A stretch of DNA of 64,000 bases from an uncultured Prevotella sp. (lineage in GTDB: Bacteria; Bacteroidota; Bacteroidia; Bacteroidales; Bacteroidaceae). The stretch is from the NCBI GenBank assembly GCA_900553465.1, contig USDT01000006.1, positions 1 to 64,000 of the forward strand. Direction: 5' to 3'. Positions 56,267 to 64,000 of the stretch are shown one piece after another. The number at the start of each line of letters is the position of its first letter. Position 1 is the stretch's first letter. The position numbers and the translations under genes are program-made. The notes below the pieces were generated by a model. The model worked only from the letters and a program-made list of their open reading frames with translations, was not told the DNA's origin and did not search any database.

Positions 56267-57083
56267 CGAGCTCGTTGCCACCTATGGTCGAGGCCATGGT
56301 TGAGAAACTGCTGCCTGCCGAACCATAGATGCGGCGTGTGAGCGAAAGCGTCCACATATCGACAAGTCCGCCGCGTATGCCGGACGTATTGCCGCGTTCG
56401 GCGGCGTCGGAAGGTGTGATGATGCGGTCGCCGAAGACTCCACGCATCTGCTGTTTCACCTCTTCGCTGTCGGTAGCGAGGAATATGCGCAGGTCTGGAT
56501 GTTCTTTCAGCTCTCGCTGTCCTGCCTCGATGAACAATGCGGTAGGGCTTTTCTCTATCGACTCGGCGTTGTCTGTACGACGTATGTGCATACCTATCGT
56601 GTAATCGGAAAAACCTTCACGGAACGTCTCAACGCGCTCCATAACCTCGTCAACGGGGCGGAATATCTTCTTATAAAGTATGGTTTCCCACGTACCGAAC
56701 TCCTGATAACAGCTCATGTAGCACCGTTTGCCGCGCAGCCATGCCTCAAAATCAAAGTTTTTCTGCTTCAAAGGAGTGACAAACTGCTCGTATATGCGGT
56801 CGTCGAAAACAACGCTCTGAAACGCCTTTGGTATCCAGAAGTTGCGCCGGCGCGGCCTGTCATTGACGAGAAAATCCAGTCCGCGTGCCTCACGCAGGGC
56901 AAAGAGAGAACTGTCAACGGGTTTGAAGATGTCGCGGAACGGAGCATTCAACGCCCAGTCGCGAAACCAAACGACCTGCATTCTGCCGTCAACAGCACGG
57001 CACAAATTATATGCCGACACAACGGCACGCATTCTATTGGCCAGTCCTCCGGCCGGTACCAACATCAAACTGGTTTTGTTCAT
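56244..57083 (-). CDS. fucosyltransferase-like protein (NodZ/GT-B type)
   Basis: 279 aa from the ATG at 57083; the track of in-frame codons upstream (to 57191) is non-homologous in character. Features are the N-terminal VPAGGLANRMRAVVSAYNL and the C-terminal donor-site motif MHIRRTDN (about residue 187), as in alpha-1,6-fucosyltransferase/NodZ-like enzymes. It also has IFLATDSEEVKQQM and GGLVDMWTLS. Likely transfers fucose from GDP-Fuc to a surface glycan. Convergent with licD, with 23-bp 3' overlap. Confidence 0.72.
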   Translation of the reverse strand: MNKTSLMLVPAGGLANRMRAVVSAYNLCRAVDGRMQVVWFRDWALNAPFRDIFKPVDSSLFALREARGLDFLVNDRPRRRNFWIPKAFQSVVFDDRIYEQFVTPLKQKNFDFEAWLRGKRCYMSCYQEFGTWETILYKKIFRPVDEVMERVETFREGFSDYTIGMHIRRTDNAESIEKSPTALFIEAGQRELKEHPDLRIFLATDSEEVKQQMRGVFGDRIITPSDAAERGNTSGIRGGLVDMWTLSLTRRIYGSAGSSFSTMASTIGGNELVILSVQA

Positions 57084-57249
57084 AACGGTGACTTGAGTTA
57101 AACCGGAAGGCGGAACGCGTCTTATCGCAAGCCTTCCGCAACTCTCCGAATGATTGATTATGAATGCAAAGATATGCAAAATAGCCCTCAATCGGAGATT
57201 ATGCGGCCGATTATTTTGAAATGAATAAAACTTTTAGAGCAATAATAAT

Positions 57250-57410
57250 TATCTTTGCATAAGATATACTGCACTCTGGAAACTGAGAACAAGTTCTCTT
57301 TCCGCTCATTTGCACAATCTTTGCATAAGATATACTGCACTCGGGAAACTGAGAACAAGTTCTCTTTCCGCTCGTTTGCACAATCTTTGCATAAGATATG
57401 CTGCACCAGG
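57250..57410 (+). repeat. 66-bp tandem modules upstream of the methyltransferase
   Basis: TTTGCATAAGATAT recurs at 57254, 57320 and 57386, exactly 66 bp apart. Each full unit contains CTGCACTC, the palindrome GAGAAC-AA-GTTCTC, TTTCCGCTC and CAATCTTTGCATAA. The first two units are nearly identical. The rest of the 57084-57565 gap shows no gene. A frame reading through it on the minus strand is repeat translation. Confidence 0.8.
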
Positions 57411-57565
57411 AAGAAACAAAGCAAACTATATTTCCACATGCAGCAAATGTCTCTGCACATTATATTACTGCACCGGCACTACCGGCAGAAGCCGCCCTGC
57501 GACACACCATACAGACGCAGACACGGGGCGACGGGCCGGATCCTGACTTTCGTTTGACAAGAAGA

Positions 57566-58465
57566 ATGAACAAAGAACAGAACATTACTACAAAATGGAT
57601 GAACGGCATCGCCTACGAGGTGGCCTTCTGGAACAACGTGTACAGATGGAAATGGACCTTCAACGGCATGATGAACTGGTCGAAACACGGTGGCGTTATA
57701 ACGCTTGAAGGATTCGACGCCAACGCCTTCCTCGCCAAAACGGACAAGCCGAAGGTGCTCGACGTGGGATGCGGAATGAGCTACGCGACGGGCAACCACA
57801 TCATGCGCGACGGACAGTTGACACCGCTCGACATTCATTACGTTGACCCGTTGGCCGGCTACTTCAACAGAATACTGGCGCGTCACCGCCGCAAACTGCC
57901 GAGAATAGAATTCGGAATGGCCGAATATCTGTCGGCGTTCTATCCGGCACACGATGTATCGCTCGTGATAATACAGAACGCACTCGACCACTCCGCCCAC
58001 CCCATGAAAAGCATATACGAAAGCATCGACGTGCTGAAAAAAGGCGGATGCCTCTATCTCAACCACCACATAAACGAGGCGGAAACCGAACACTACAAAG
58101 GATTCCACCAGTATAACATATGCCGCGAGAACGGAAAACTGATAATATGGAACAAGAACGAGCGTCACGACGTGGCTGAGCTGACAGCCGGATTTGCCGA
58201 GCTGACCGTGGGACTGACCGAAAACGGACACGTGGCGGCTGTGATAAGGAAGACCGGAGACGTGCCGCAGAGCCTCATAGACGATAAGGGTGACAAGCGC
58301 GCACTGTGCTCAATACTCATGGACTATGCCCGCACTGCCGGAAGTCCGTGGTACGGAGTGAAAAAGAGTGCGGCCTACTGGAAATACAACATACTGCAGT
58401 TCTTCATACAGGGACTGCCCTGGACACTGAAGATGAAACTGAAAAAACTCATCAAACAGGCCTGA
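57566..58465 (+). CDS. class I SAM-dependent methyltransferase
   Basis: 299 aa from the ATG at 57566. Rossmann methyltransferase core: motif I VLDVGCGMSYATGNHIM (about residues 66-82), then an acidic strand end YVDP and motif IV SLVIIQNALDHSAHP. The C-terminal region is long and basic (KMKLKKLIKQA). In a surface-polysaccharide cluster it probably methylates a sugar or a glycan chain end. The next glycosyltransferase starts 8 nt downstream. Confidence 0.82.
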   Translation: MNKEQNITTKWMNGIAYEVAFWNNVYRWKWTFNGMMNWSKHGGVITLEGFDANAFLAKTDKPKVLDVGCGMSYATGNHIMRDGQLTPLDIHYVDPLAGYFNRILARHRRKLPRIEFGMAEYLSAFYPAHDVSLVIIQNALDHSAHPMKSIYESIDVLKKGGCLYLNHHINEAETEHYKGFHQYNICRENGKLIIWNKNERHDVAELTAGFAELTVGLTENGHVAAVIRKTGDVPQSLIDDKGDKRALCSILMDYARTAGSPWYGVKKSAAYWKYNILQFFIQGLPWTLKMKLKKLIKQA

Positions 58466-58473
58466 ACCGCAGA

Positions 58474-59400
58474 ATGATAAGCATCATAATACCCGTTTAC
58501 AAGACGGCGGCGACGCTCGACAGATGCGTGGAAAGCATAGCCGCACAGGAGGACGCCGACTTCGAGATAATACTCGTCGACGACGGTTCGCCGGACGATT
58601 GTCCTGCGATGTGCGACAGATGGGCCGAAAAAGACAAGCGCACGAGGGTGATACACAAGCCTAACGGCGGACTGAGCAGCGCACGCAACGCAGGCATTGA
58701 GGCGTCGAGGGGCGACCTGCTGATGTTCATTGATTCCGACGACTACATAGCCCTCGGCACGCTGCACGACCTGAACGGTCTGGCCGAAAAGCATCCCGAA
58801 TATGACATTATAGAGTTTCCCATCAGCCGCGAGAGAGCAGACGGCACTGAGGAAACGCTGACCTTCGGAAACTGCGAATACCGCGACATGGACGAATACT
58901 GGCTCTCGTGCCGTGCCTATACCCACGCTTACGCCTGCAACAAGATATACCGACGCAGGATGTTCGACGAAGTGAGATATCCCGAAAAGATGATTTTCGA
59001 AGACCTGCACACCCTGCCCATGCTTCTGGAGAAAGCCGGTGTGACGGCCACAACGTGCACGGGAACTTACTATTACTGCTGGAACAGTGGAGGAATATCC
59101 AACAACGCCGACGGCAACGCCTGGCGACAGCTGCTCGCTACGCACCTGAGGATGCTGGAAAAGACGCGCCGCCACACGCCAGAATGGGTCGACTACTACA
59201 TGCATGTGCTCAACATCCAGATATACACCACTGAACTCACGGGCGACCGTCCGCTGCTGACAACCATCAGACAGAACTTCATGAGCGTAGATAAGAGTTT
59301 CCGCCTGAAAGCCATTCTGCTCGACATAATGGGCGTGAACGCCCTCTGCCGTGCCAACAGACTGCTGCGCATCATGTCCGGACGCGGCCGTCGGAAGTAA
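58474..59400 (+). CDS. glycosyltransferase family 2
   Basis: 308 aa from the ATG at 58474. GT-A fold signatures: ISIIIPVYKTAATLDRCVESI at the start (here as IIIPVYKTAATLDRCV), VDDGSPDDCPAMCD, GGLSSARNAGIEASRGDL and the DxD-type FIDSDDYI (about residues 84-91). A typical WcaA/EpsJ-like enzyme for exopolysaccharide assembly. Co-transcribed with the methyltransferase 8 nt upstream. The substrate sugar is not deducible. Confidence 0.88.
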   Translation: MISIIIPVYKTAATLDRCVESIAAQEDADFEIILVDDGSPDDCPAMCDRWAEKDKRTRVIHKPNGGLSSARNAGIEASRGDLLMFIDSDDYIALGTLHDLNGLAEKHPEYDIIEFPISRERADGTEETLTFGNCEYRDMDEYWLSCRAYTHAYACNKIYRRRMFDEVRYPEKMIFEDLHTLPMLLEKAGVTATTCTGTYYYCWNSGGISNNADGNAWRQLLATHLRMLEKTRRHTPEWVDYYMHVLNIQIYTTELTGDRPLLTTIRQNFMSVDKSFRLKAILLDIMGVNALCRANRLLRIMSGRGRRK

Positions 59401-59447
59401 AAATTATTACACTACGGCCGCACAGTGTAATATTGTGTAACGAATCG

Positions 59448-59481
59448 TTTGGTTCGTTTTGTTTTTTCATCCTATATTTGC
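59448..59481 (+). promoter_or_regulatory. promoter of the TonB-domain/TPR operon
   Basis: TTTG (59448-59451), 21-bp spacer, TATATTTGC (59473-59481). Predicted start about 59488, leader about 44 nt. Confidence 0.7.
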
Positions 59482-59531
59482 AGCGTCCGGACAAACGACT
59501 AACATGTCTAACGCAAAAAACCAAATGTATT

Positions 59532-59930
59532 ATGAAAAGAATCCTTATGATGGCGCTTGCCGCGATGATAATGGTATCGACGGCGGCTGCACAGACCACA
59601 AAAGAGAATAAAGAAAAAGTGTATGAAAAGTGCGAGGTGCTGCCGGAATATCCGGGCGGCATTCAGGCCATGATGAAGTTTATTGGCGAAAACCAGAAAT
59701 ATCCGGCGGAAGCAGTAAAGCGCGGCGAACAGGGACGGGTGGTTGTGAGCTTCGTAGTTGAGAAAGACGGTTCGCTGACCGACATAGAGGTGACCAAGCA
59801 TGCCACTCCTACGCTCGACGCAGCAGCCGTGGAGACAGTAAAGAAAATGCCGAAGTGGAAACCCGGAACCCATAAAGGAAAGAAAGTCAGAGTGCAATTC
59901 GCCCTTCCTATCAGTTATAAAATAAACTAA
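59532..59930 (+). CDS. TonB C-terminal-domain protein with signal peptide
   Basis: 132 aa from the ATG at 59532. Signal peptide (about 1-20, ending STAAAQ), then one TonB C-terminal domain (about 38-132) with YPGGIQAMMKFIGENQKYP, GRVVVSFVVEKDGS and VKKMPKWKPGTHKGK. It lacks the usual membrane anchor plus proline-rich linker, so it is a free or cleaved periplasmic TonB-like domain. It ends 2 nt before the TPR regulator gene, so the two are translationally linked. Confidence 0.85.
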   Translation: MKRILMMALAAMIMVSTAAAQTTKENKEKVYEKCEVLPEYPGGIQAMMKFIGENQKYPAEAVKRGEQGRVVVSFVVEKDGSLTDIEVTKHATPTLDAAAVETVKKMPKWKPGTHKGKKVRVQFALPISYKIN

Positions 59931-59932
59931 GA

Positions 59933-61636
59933 ATGAACCGCACCGGCACTATACTGATTATTCTCGTCACGGCCATACTCATGACAGCATGCGGACAAAG
60001 GGAGACGTACGACAGCACAATCGCGCGCACCGAGAGCATGACCGACACCGATCCGCACGGCGCACTGATGCTGCTCCACGGCCACAAGGACAGTCTGTGC
60101 GCCGGCCCGGCAGACAGCGCGCTCTACGAACTGGTCTATACCGAATCAGTGCACGACCTCGGGGTGAAGCTGACCAACAGCGAATATATAATCAGCAGTG
60201 TGGCATGGTTCGACCGATGCGGCGACAAACGCCGCAGGGCAAGAGCGCTGGTGCAGCTCGCACTGTGCCTCCACGACAACAGACAGCTGCACGACGCAGT
60301 GCTCAACCTGAAGATAGCGGAGGAAGCGGCAGCCGGTACAGACGACAGTTTTCTCAACTTCAGGCTGGCCGCAGCATTGGCGCAGATGAACATTATGACG
60401 GGACATCACGACCTGATTATGAAATACCGCCGCATGGAACTCGACGCAGCGCAACGCACCGGAAGCACAGACCACGTGGCACGGGCATGGAACGACATGG
60501 CGACGGAGTATCTGCGGATAAACCGCACCGACAGTTTCATGGCGTGCATGAACCGTTGCCGGCCGTTACTTCCTAAGGCAGGACCGGAGGTGCAGTCGCT
60601 CATACGCACCAATCTGGGCTGTTACTACATGAACCGCGGCGACACCGCGCGTGCACTCCGGCTGCTGACGATGGCTTATGTGGGATGTCCCGACCGCATG
60701 GCATCGCTCCGTCTGGGTGACATATACGCCGCTGAAAACGACATGCAGAGGGCCGAGAGCATGTGGTACGACGCTGCCGACTCCGACGTGCCGGCCATAA
60801 GCAAGAGCGCACTGAAGAAACTCATAACCCTCGCACGCACAAGAGGCGACGGGAAGTCGCAACTGTTTCTGAGCGAAAGGCTCAACAACGTGTACGACCA
60901 CGACGTATCCACCGAAACGGCAAGCTCGCTCGTAGAACTGCAGAAAAACTATGACAGCCGGCGAAGCGAACGCCTCTCGCATGCAAGGATGATGCGGCTG
61001 GGTGGTGCGACGGCCATGCTGATAATAGTAATGGTGGGATTCATGGCGTATCACCGGCGCAGAATGAGCCACTACGGACGTGTGATAAACAAGCAGAAAA
61101 TGACGCTCAAGGAACTGAACGCCGGCTACACGCGCGACCTTGAGAGCTACCGCACCCTGCGCCGGAGGCTCGACGAGCTGCAGCAGGCAAGGGAGAAGGA
61201 CGTCAGACTGATTGAGGAGAAGACACGCGAGATGGAGAAGATGCAGGCGCAGCTGGCCGAATACCAGAACGACCGGCGCAATCCGGAGCAGTGGAACATG
61301 GAAGACCGGCTGATAAACGCCGACTGTGTGTATGCCCTGCACCGCCTGGCTTCAGTAGGACGGACGGCCGAAAAACAGGACTGGGACGCACTCCACCAAC
61401 TGACAAACAGCTACGACGGCAGACTGAACGCGCTGTTCGCCGGGCACACCAACCTCTCGCCCAACGAGATAAACGTCACGATACTGACGCGCCTGCGGTT
61501 CATACCGACGGAGATTGCGGTGCTTACAGGCATGTCGTCGCAGTCGGTCACCAACATGAGGGCACGCCTGCTGCAGAAGATATTCGGCATGAAAGGCGGC
61601 GCAAAGGAGTTCGACGACCGTATAAGAAACCTCTGA
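59933..61636 (+). CDS. membrane-spanning TPR protein with C-terminal HTH
   Basis: 567 aa. An N-terminal lipobox-like LMTAC (Cys20) follows a hydrophobic stretch. Then come helical TPR-like repeats (about 40-340), one membrane segment (about 357-377, MLIIVMVGFMAYHRRR), a coiled coil (about 385-450, RLDELQQAREKDVRLIEEKT) and a C-terminal LuxR-like/sigma-region-4-like HTH (about 509-560, LSPNEINVTILTRLRFIPTE then SSQSVTNMRARLLQKIF). This matches a common Bacteroidetes layout: extracytoplasmic TPR sensor, single helix, cytoplasmic DNA-binding tail. Immediately downstream of the TonB-domain gene (2-nt gap). Its regulon is unknown. Confidence 0.8.
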   Translation: MNRTGTILIILVTAILMTACGQRETYDSTIARTESMTDTDPHGALMLLHGHKDSLCAGPADSALYELVYTESVHDLGVKLTNSEYIISSVAWFDRCGDKRRRARALVQLALCLHDNRQLHDAVLNLKIAEEAAAGTDDSFLNFRLAAALAQMNIMTGHHDLIMKYRRMELDAAQRTGSTDHVARAWNDMATEYLRINRTDSFMACMNRCRPLLPKAGPEVQSLIRTNLGCYYMNRGDTARALRLLTMAYVGCPDRMASLRLGDIYAAENDMQRAESMWYDAADSDVPAISKSALKKLITLARTRGDGKSQLFLSERLNNVYDHDVSTETASSLVELQKNYDSRRSERLSHARMMRLGGATAMLIIVMVGFMAYHRRRMSHYGRVINKQKMTLKELNAGYTRDLESYRTLRRRLDELQQAREKDVRLIEEKTREMEKMQAQLAEYQNDRRNPEQWNMEDRLINADCVYALHRLASVGRTAEKQDWDALHQLTNSYDGRLNALFAGHTNLSPNEINVTILTRLRFIPTEIAVLTGMSSQSVTNMRARLLQKIFGMKGGAKEFDDRIRNL

Positions 61637-61745
61637 CCGACAGGCACAGAACGCGGCAACGACCACGCAAGGAGCGCTCTACTGTATGAAAAGACTCACG
61701 GACAATAATAGTCTAAAGGGAATATTTCAGACAGAAAAGCAAAAG

Positions 61746-62067
61746 CGTATATTTATGCAAAGACACTTCTGCAATCGTATAAATATGCAATCACGATGTC
61801 GAAAAAACTCCGTCAGAATCTTCGGACGACCGATCGGACGCAAATTTCCGACTTCCTGAATTTTCATTTAAATCTCTGATATACAGCCGCTTGCGCACAA
61901 CAGCACTGCGACAGCGACTTATCTCTCTTGCGAAAGAGTCCGTTTTAAGGTGCAAAAGAGCCCGTTTCACACGCTAAAACAGGCTATATCACACCCTGAA
62001 ACGGGCTTAATCGCACCCTTAAACAGTCTTTATCGTAAGCCGAAAAGCACTCTTTCGCAAATCACAA
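61746..62067 (+). repeat. composite intergenic element, copy 7 (left arm and array)
   Basis: ARG-like CGTATATTTATGCA at 61746 and CGTATAAATATGCA at 61776 (30 bp apart), then a CGCAAAT block at 61839 (104 bp before the array, as in copy 4). Six dyads start at 61943, 61965, 61987, 62009, 62031 and 62053, exactly 22 bp apart (for example TATCACACCCTGAAA at 61987). The TGTCAAAA block expected near 62155 is missing. It lies between convergent genes. Confidence 0.78.
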
Positions 62068-62582
62068 TGCCGGATTACACATAAATAGCGGCACTTTCAC
62101 ACAGAATTACGCGATCCTTTTCATGCCGTCGCGCTCTGTTTTTCAGCAGACATTCCGATGCCGGAAATCACCCTGAAAAGTCCTTTTTCGCTGCGAATAT
62201 ATGCTTTTAATCAATTTATATATATAATTCGCACAAATTCACTCCAATCACATCATGTTCCGCTATAGTTCCAGAAACGGACAAAACATAAAGAAACACA
62301 GTTGCGAAACGGCTTGTTCTGCTGTTTCTTTTTCCAGATTCAGATTTTAGGATGAAGTTTTTTCGAACGTCTTTTCTGCATAATTATGCAAAACACAGAA
62401 GTCAAACGGTGTTCCATATTTCCTGTAAACGACAGATATTTCCTGCTCATTTACATCCTTGCAGAAACGCTGCCTGCCGTCAGACACCATATACGGACAG
62501 ACTGCGTGTAATGCTTCGGCGACGGCATACAGCGCTAACGGCGCATCATCCTGCGGACACACCGTTAACCGTACATCCTCCG
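62068..62582. other. intergenic, nothing recognised
   Basis: AT-rich in the first half, then mixed. A TGCGAATATATGCT sequence near 62192 recalls the ARG-like sites but is off the expected spacing. The short frames on both strands have no recognisable features. Confidence 0.4.
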
Positions 62583-63272
62583 TCAGAGCAGGCCGGGCAA
62601 TTCAGAGATGCTTGATATCTGCTCGAGGCGGCCGTGAGGAAATTCGTCTGTGTGTTCGTATTTCCACGTAACATGGAACGGCACGTACACCGCCGAGGCA
62701 CCGACCGACAACATCGGCGCTATGTCGCTCTTGAAAGAGTTGCCCACCATGAGCAGATGGCGCGGTTCGACACGCAGTGTGCGGCAGAGCGAAAGGCAGG
62801 CCGACTTGTTCTTGTCGTTCACTACCTCAACGTGAGAGAAATACTGCGACAGGCCCGAACGCTCGAGTTTGGCGTACTGGTCGAGCAGTTCGCCTTTGGT
62901 GAAGACAACGAGGCGATGGCCGCTGAGGGCCTCGAGAGCTTCGCGTACGCCCGGCAGCGGAGTGGCGGGAAGACGCAGCAGCGACTTGCCCAGATCCACA
63001 ATGCGTGCCACATCGGCCGCCGCAATGCGGTAGCCGCTGAGCCGCAGGGCGTTCTCTACAAGCGAAATGGTGAACGCCTTGCCGCCATAGCCAAGCAGGG
63101 ACATGTTGGCTGTCTCAACAGAAAACAATTCGTCGGACACCGTCGTCGCGTCGGCGTATGGCGAAAGTATGTCGCAATAGCGGCGCTCCACATCGGCAAA
63201 GTGCGACTGGCAGTCCCAAAGCGTGTCGTCGGCATCGAATGCTATGACGTCTATATCATTGAATTTTCTCAT
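62583..63272 (-). CDS. HAD-family hydrolase
   Basis: 229 aa. Motif I is FD13-A-D15-D-T-L-W-D, motif II VVFTKGEL, motif III lysine in VVNDKNKSACLSL, and motif IV MVGNSFKSDIAPM. The mixed helical cap fits subfamily I. The substrate is unknown. Its start codon overlaps the stop of the upstream GNAT gene (TAATG at 63270-63274), so translation is coupled. Confidence 0.85.
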   Translation of the reverse strand: MRKFNDIDVIAFDADDTLWDCQSHFADVERRYCDILSPYADATTVSDELFSVETANMSLLGYGGKAFTISLVENALRLSGYRIAAADVARIVDLGKSLLRLPATPLPGVREALEALSGHRLVVFTKGELLDQYAKLERSGLSQYFSHVEVVNDKNKSACLSLCRTLRVEPRHLLMVGNSFKSDIAPMLSVGASAVYVPFHVTWKYEHTDEFPHGRLEQISSISELPGLL

Positions 63273-63835
63273 TATGCTTCTGTGTCTTGCTTTACATTAT
63301 TGGCGTCGGCAGCCGACCGCATCACCACACGGCGGAGGTCATCGGCAAAGACGGCGTAAGCGGCGGAGTCTATGGCGCGCGGCCATGTCATCAGCGTAAG
63401 ACTGTGGGCGGCGTATCCGCGACGGTAAGGAGGATGGACATGTGCGTGGGAGTTAAGGCAGAACCCGCAGCGGATGTAGAAATTCATGCGTCGTGTGGTC
63501 AGCTCGTCACACACCGGATCAATCTCGAGTATCACGTTGCGTGCCGCTTTCTGCTGGAACATCTTCATTATGCGGCTGCCTGTTCCCCGCCCTCTCTCGT
63601 TCTTCACGACAGCAAAATGCTCCACGTACACATAGTCACCGAACAGCCAGCATGATATGAAGCCAACGAAACGGCCGTCCTCCATGAAAGCATACAGACG
63701 GTAGCGGTCGTCAGAGAATGCCTCCTGCTGCTGGTCTTCGGTGCGCTGTTCATGCAGAGGAAAGCTGTCGGCGTATAGCAGGGCGAATGTTTCGTAAAGA
63801 CTGTGTGAGGAAGAATCGATGCGTAGGATGTCCAT
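63272..63835 (-). CDS. GNAT-family N-acetyltransferase
   Basis: 187 aa. The acetyl-CoA loop is VVKNERGRGTGSRIMKMF (about residues 76-93), preceded by a VYVEHFAV strand; the later YIRCGF segment is the usual strand 6 region. It starts 164 nt from the right edge of the window and overlaps the HAD gene start by one base. Substrate unknown. Confidence 0.85.
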   Translation of the reverse strand: MDILRIDSSSHSLYETFALLYADSFPLHEQRTEDQQQEAFSDDRYRLYAFMEDGRFVGFISCWLFGDYVYVEHFAVVKNERGRGTGSRIMKMFQQKAARNVILEIDPVCDELTTRRMNFYIRCGFCLNSHAHVHPPYRRGYAAHSLTLMTWPRAIDSAAYAVFADDLRRVVMRSAADANNVKQDTEA

Positions 63836-63945
63836 AACGTGTGAAGAATAAGAATGTATGGGTTGACGTGAGACGCCGTATCACAGGCACGTATGCAGCT
63901 TCACGGCAGATGTTTCTGCGTATGTGACATGAGAAACGGCAGCGT

Positions 63946-64000
63946 TCAGTGGAGTCGCCGCTCCGCCCAGTCGCCGCGGTCGAGATTGCGGTATGATATG
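63946..64000 (-). CDS. 3' end of a gene entering from the right (partial)
   Basis: On the minus strand an open frame runs in from the window edge and ends at TGA (63948-63946), reading ISYRNLDRGDWAERRLH. The composition is protein-like and there is no in-frame stop, but 17 residues are too few to name a family. The gene would be co-directional with the GNAT-HAD pair. Confidence 0.4.
   Translation of the reverse strand, partial: ISYRNLDRGDWAERRLH

Noticed and set aside
57188-57460. Minus-strand frame with a repeated ILCKDCANERKENLFSV pattern
   Set aside because: The repeated peptide is the direct translation of the 66-bp modules.
62347-62562. Minus-strand frame of 71 codons
   Set aside because: No signal, domain or promoter; position and composition look like spacer.

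Overview
The window comes from a Bacteroidales chromosome, most likely a Prevotellaceae-type gut or oral commensal. Four things point there: promoters of the Bacteroidetes type (TTTG, 19-21 bp, TAnnTTTGC) without obvious Shine-Dalgarno sequences; the type IX secretion pair PorU/PorV; DapL plus a type III glutamine synthetase (GlnN); and TonB-dependent outer-membrane proteins with a CarboxypepD_reg-like N-terminus. Species cannot be fixed from this sequence. Genes are GC-balanced while intergenic DNA is AT-rich and full of dispersed repeats.

Layout. 0-1.7 kb has no convincing protein gene but holds a likely about 190-nt non-coding RNA and a repeat element. 1.7-10.9 kb (minus) is housekeeping: ispF, porV, porU, an FAH-family hydrolase, tsf, rpsB, rpsI and rplM. 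11.8-13.4 kb (minus) is a three-gene HipB/HipS/HipT-type toxin-antitoxin locus with three phased operators. 13.7-17.8 kb (plus) is a secreted M60-like metallopeptidase followed by a GH20 hexosaminidase, a probable mucin/host-glycan pair. 18.6-21.4 kb (minus) has a secreted beta-propeller-like protein and a glycosyltransferase. 22-28.6 kb has small periplasmic proteins, a frameshifted TonB-dependent receptor with a His-rich partner, and a second outer-membrane beta-barrel protein. 29-33.6 kb carries dapF, dapL and glnN. 34.3-45.4 kb is an envelope/glycolipid region: HAD phosphatase, phosphoethanolamine-transferase-like enzyme, two acyltransferases, UbiA-family DPPR-synthase-like enzyme, HAD-IB phosphatase, GtrA, two tandem DUF6080-like membrane proteins and a GT4. 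45.4-49.3 kb has a GT, a GNAT, a BASS transporter and trpS. 50.7-59.4 kb is a surface-polysaccharide cluster: flippase, glycosyltransferases, a CDP-ribitol synthase-like fusion, LicD, a fucosyltransferase-like protein and a methyltransferase. 59.5-61.6 kb is a TonB-domain protein plus a membrane-spanning TPR/HTH regulator. 62.6-63.8 kb (minus) holds a HAD and a GNAT.

The most striking unexplained signal is a composite intergenic element present in seven full or partial copies (near 1.2, 11.4, 18.3, 33.9, 41.3, 50.0 and 62.0 kb). Its core is an array of four to six degenerate 15-bp dyads (TWTCR...YGAWA) repeated at a period of 22 bp. In the better-preserved copies the core is flanked at near-fixed distances by 14-bp ARG-box-like sites (TGNATAAATATGCA) and an AAATTTTTGTCAAAA block. 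Sequence is degenerate but spacing is conserved, which suggests a protein-binding architecture or a nucleoid/mobile element. A second family, 66-bp tandem modules with a variable inner palindrome, sits directly upstream of three genes (21.4, 53.2, 57.3 kb).
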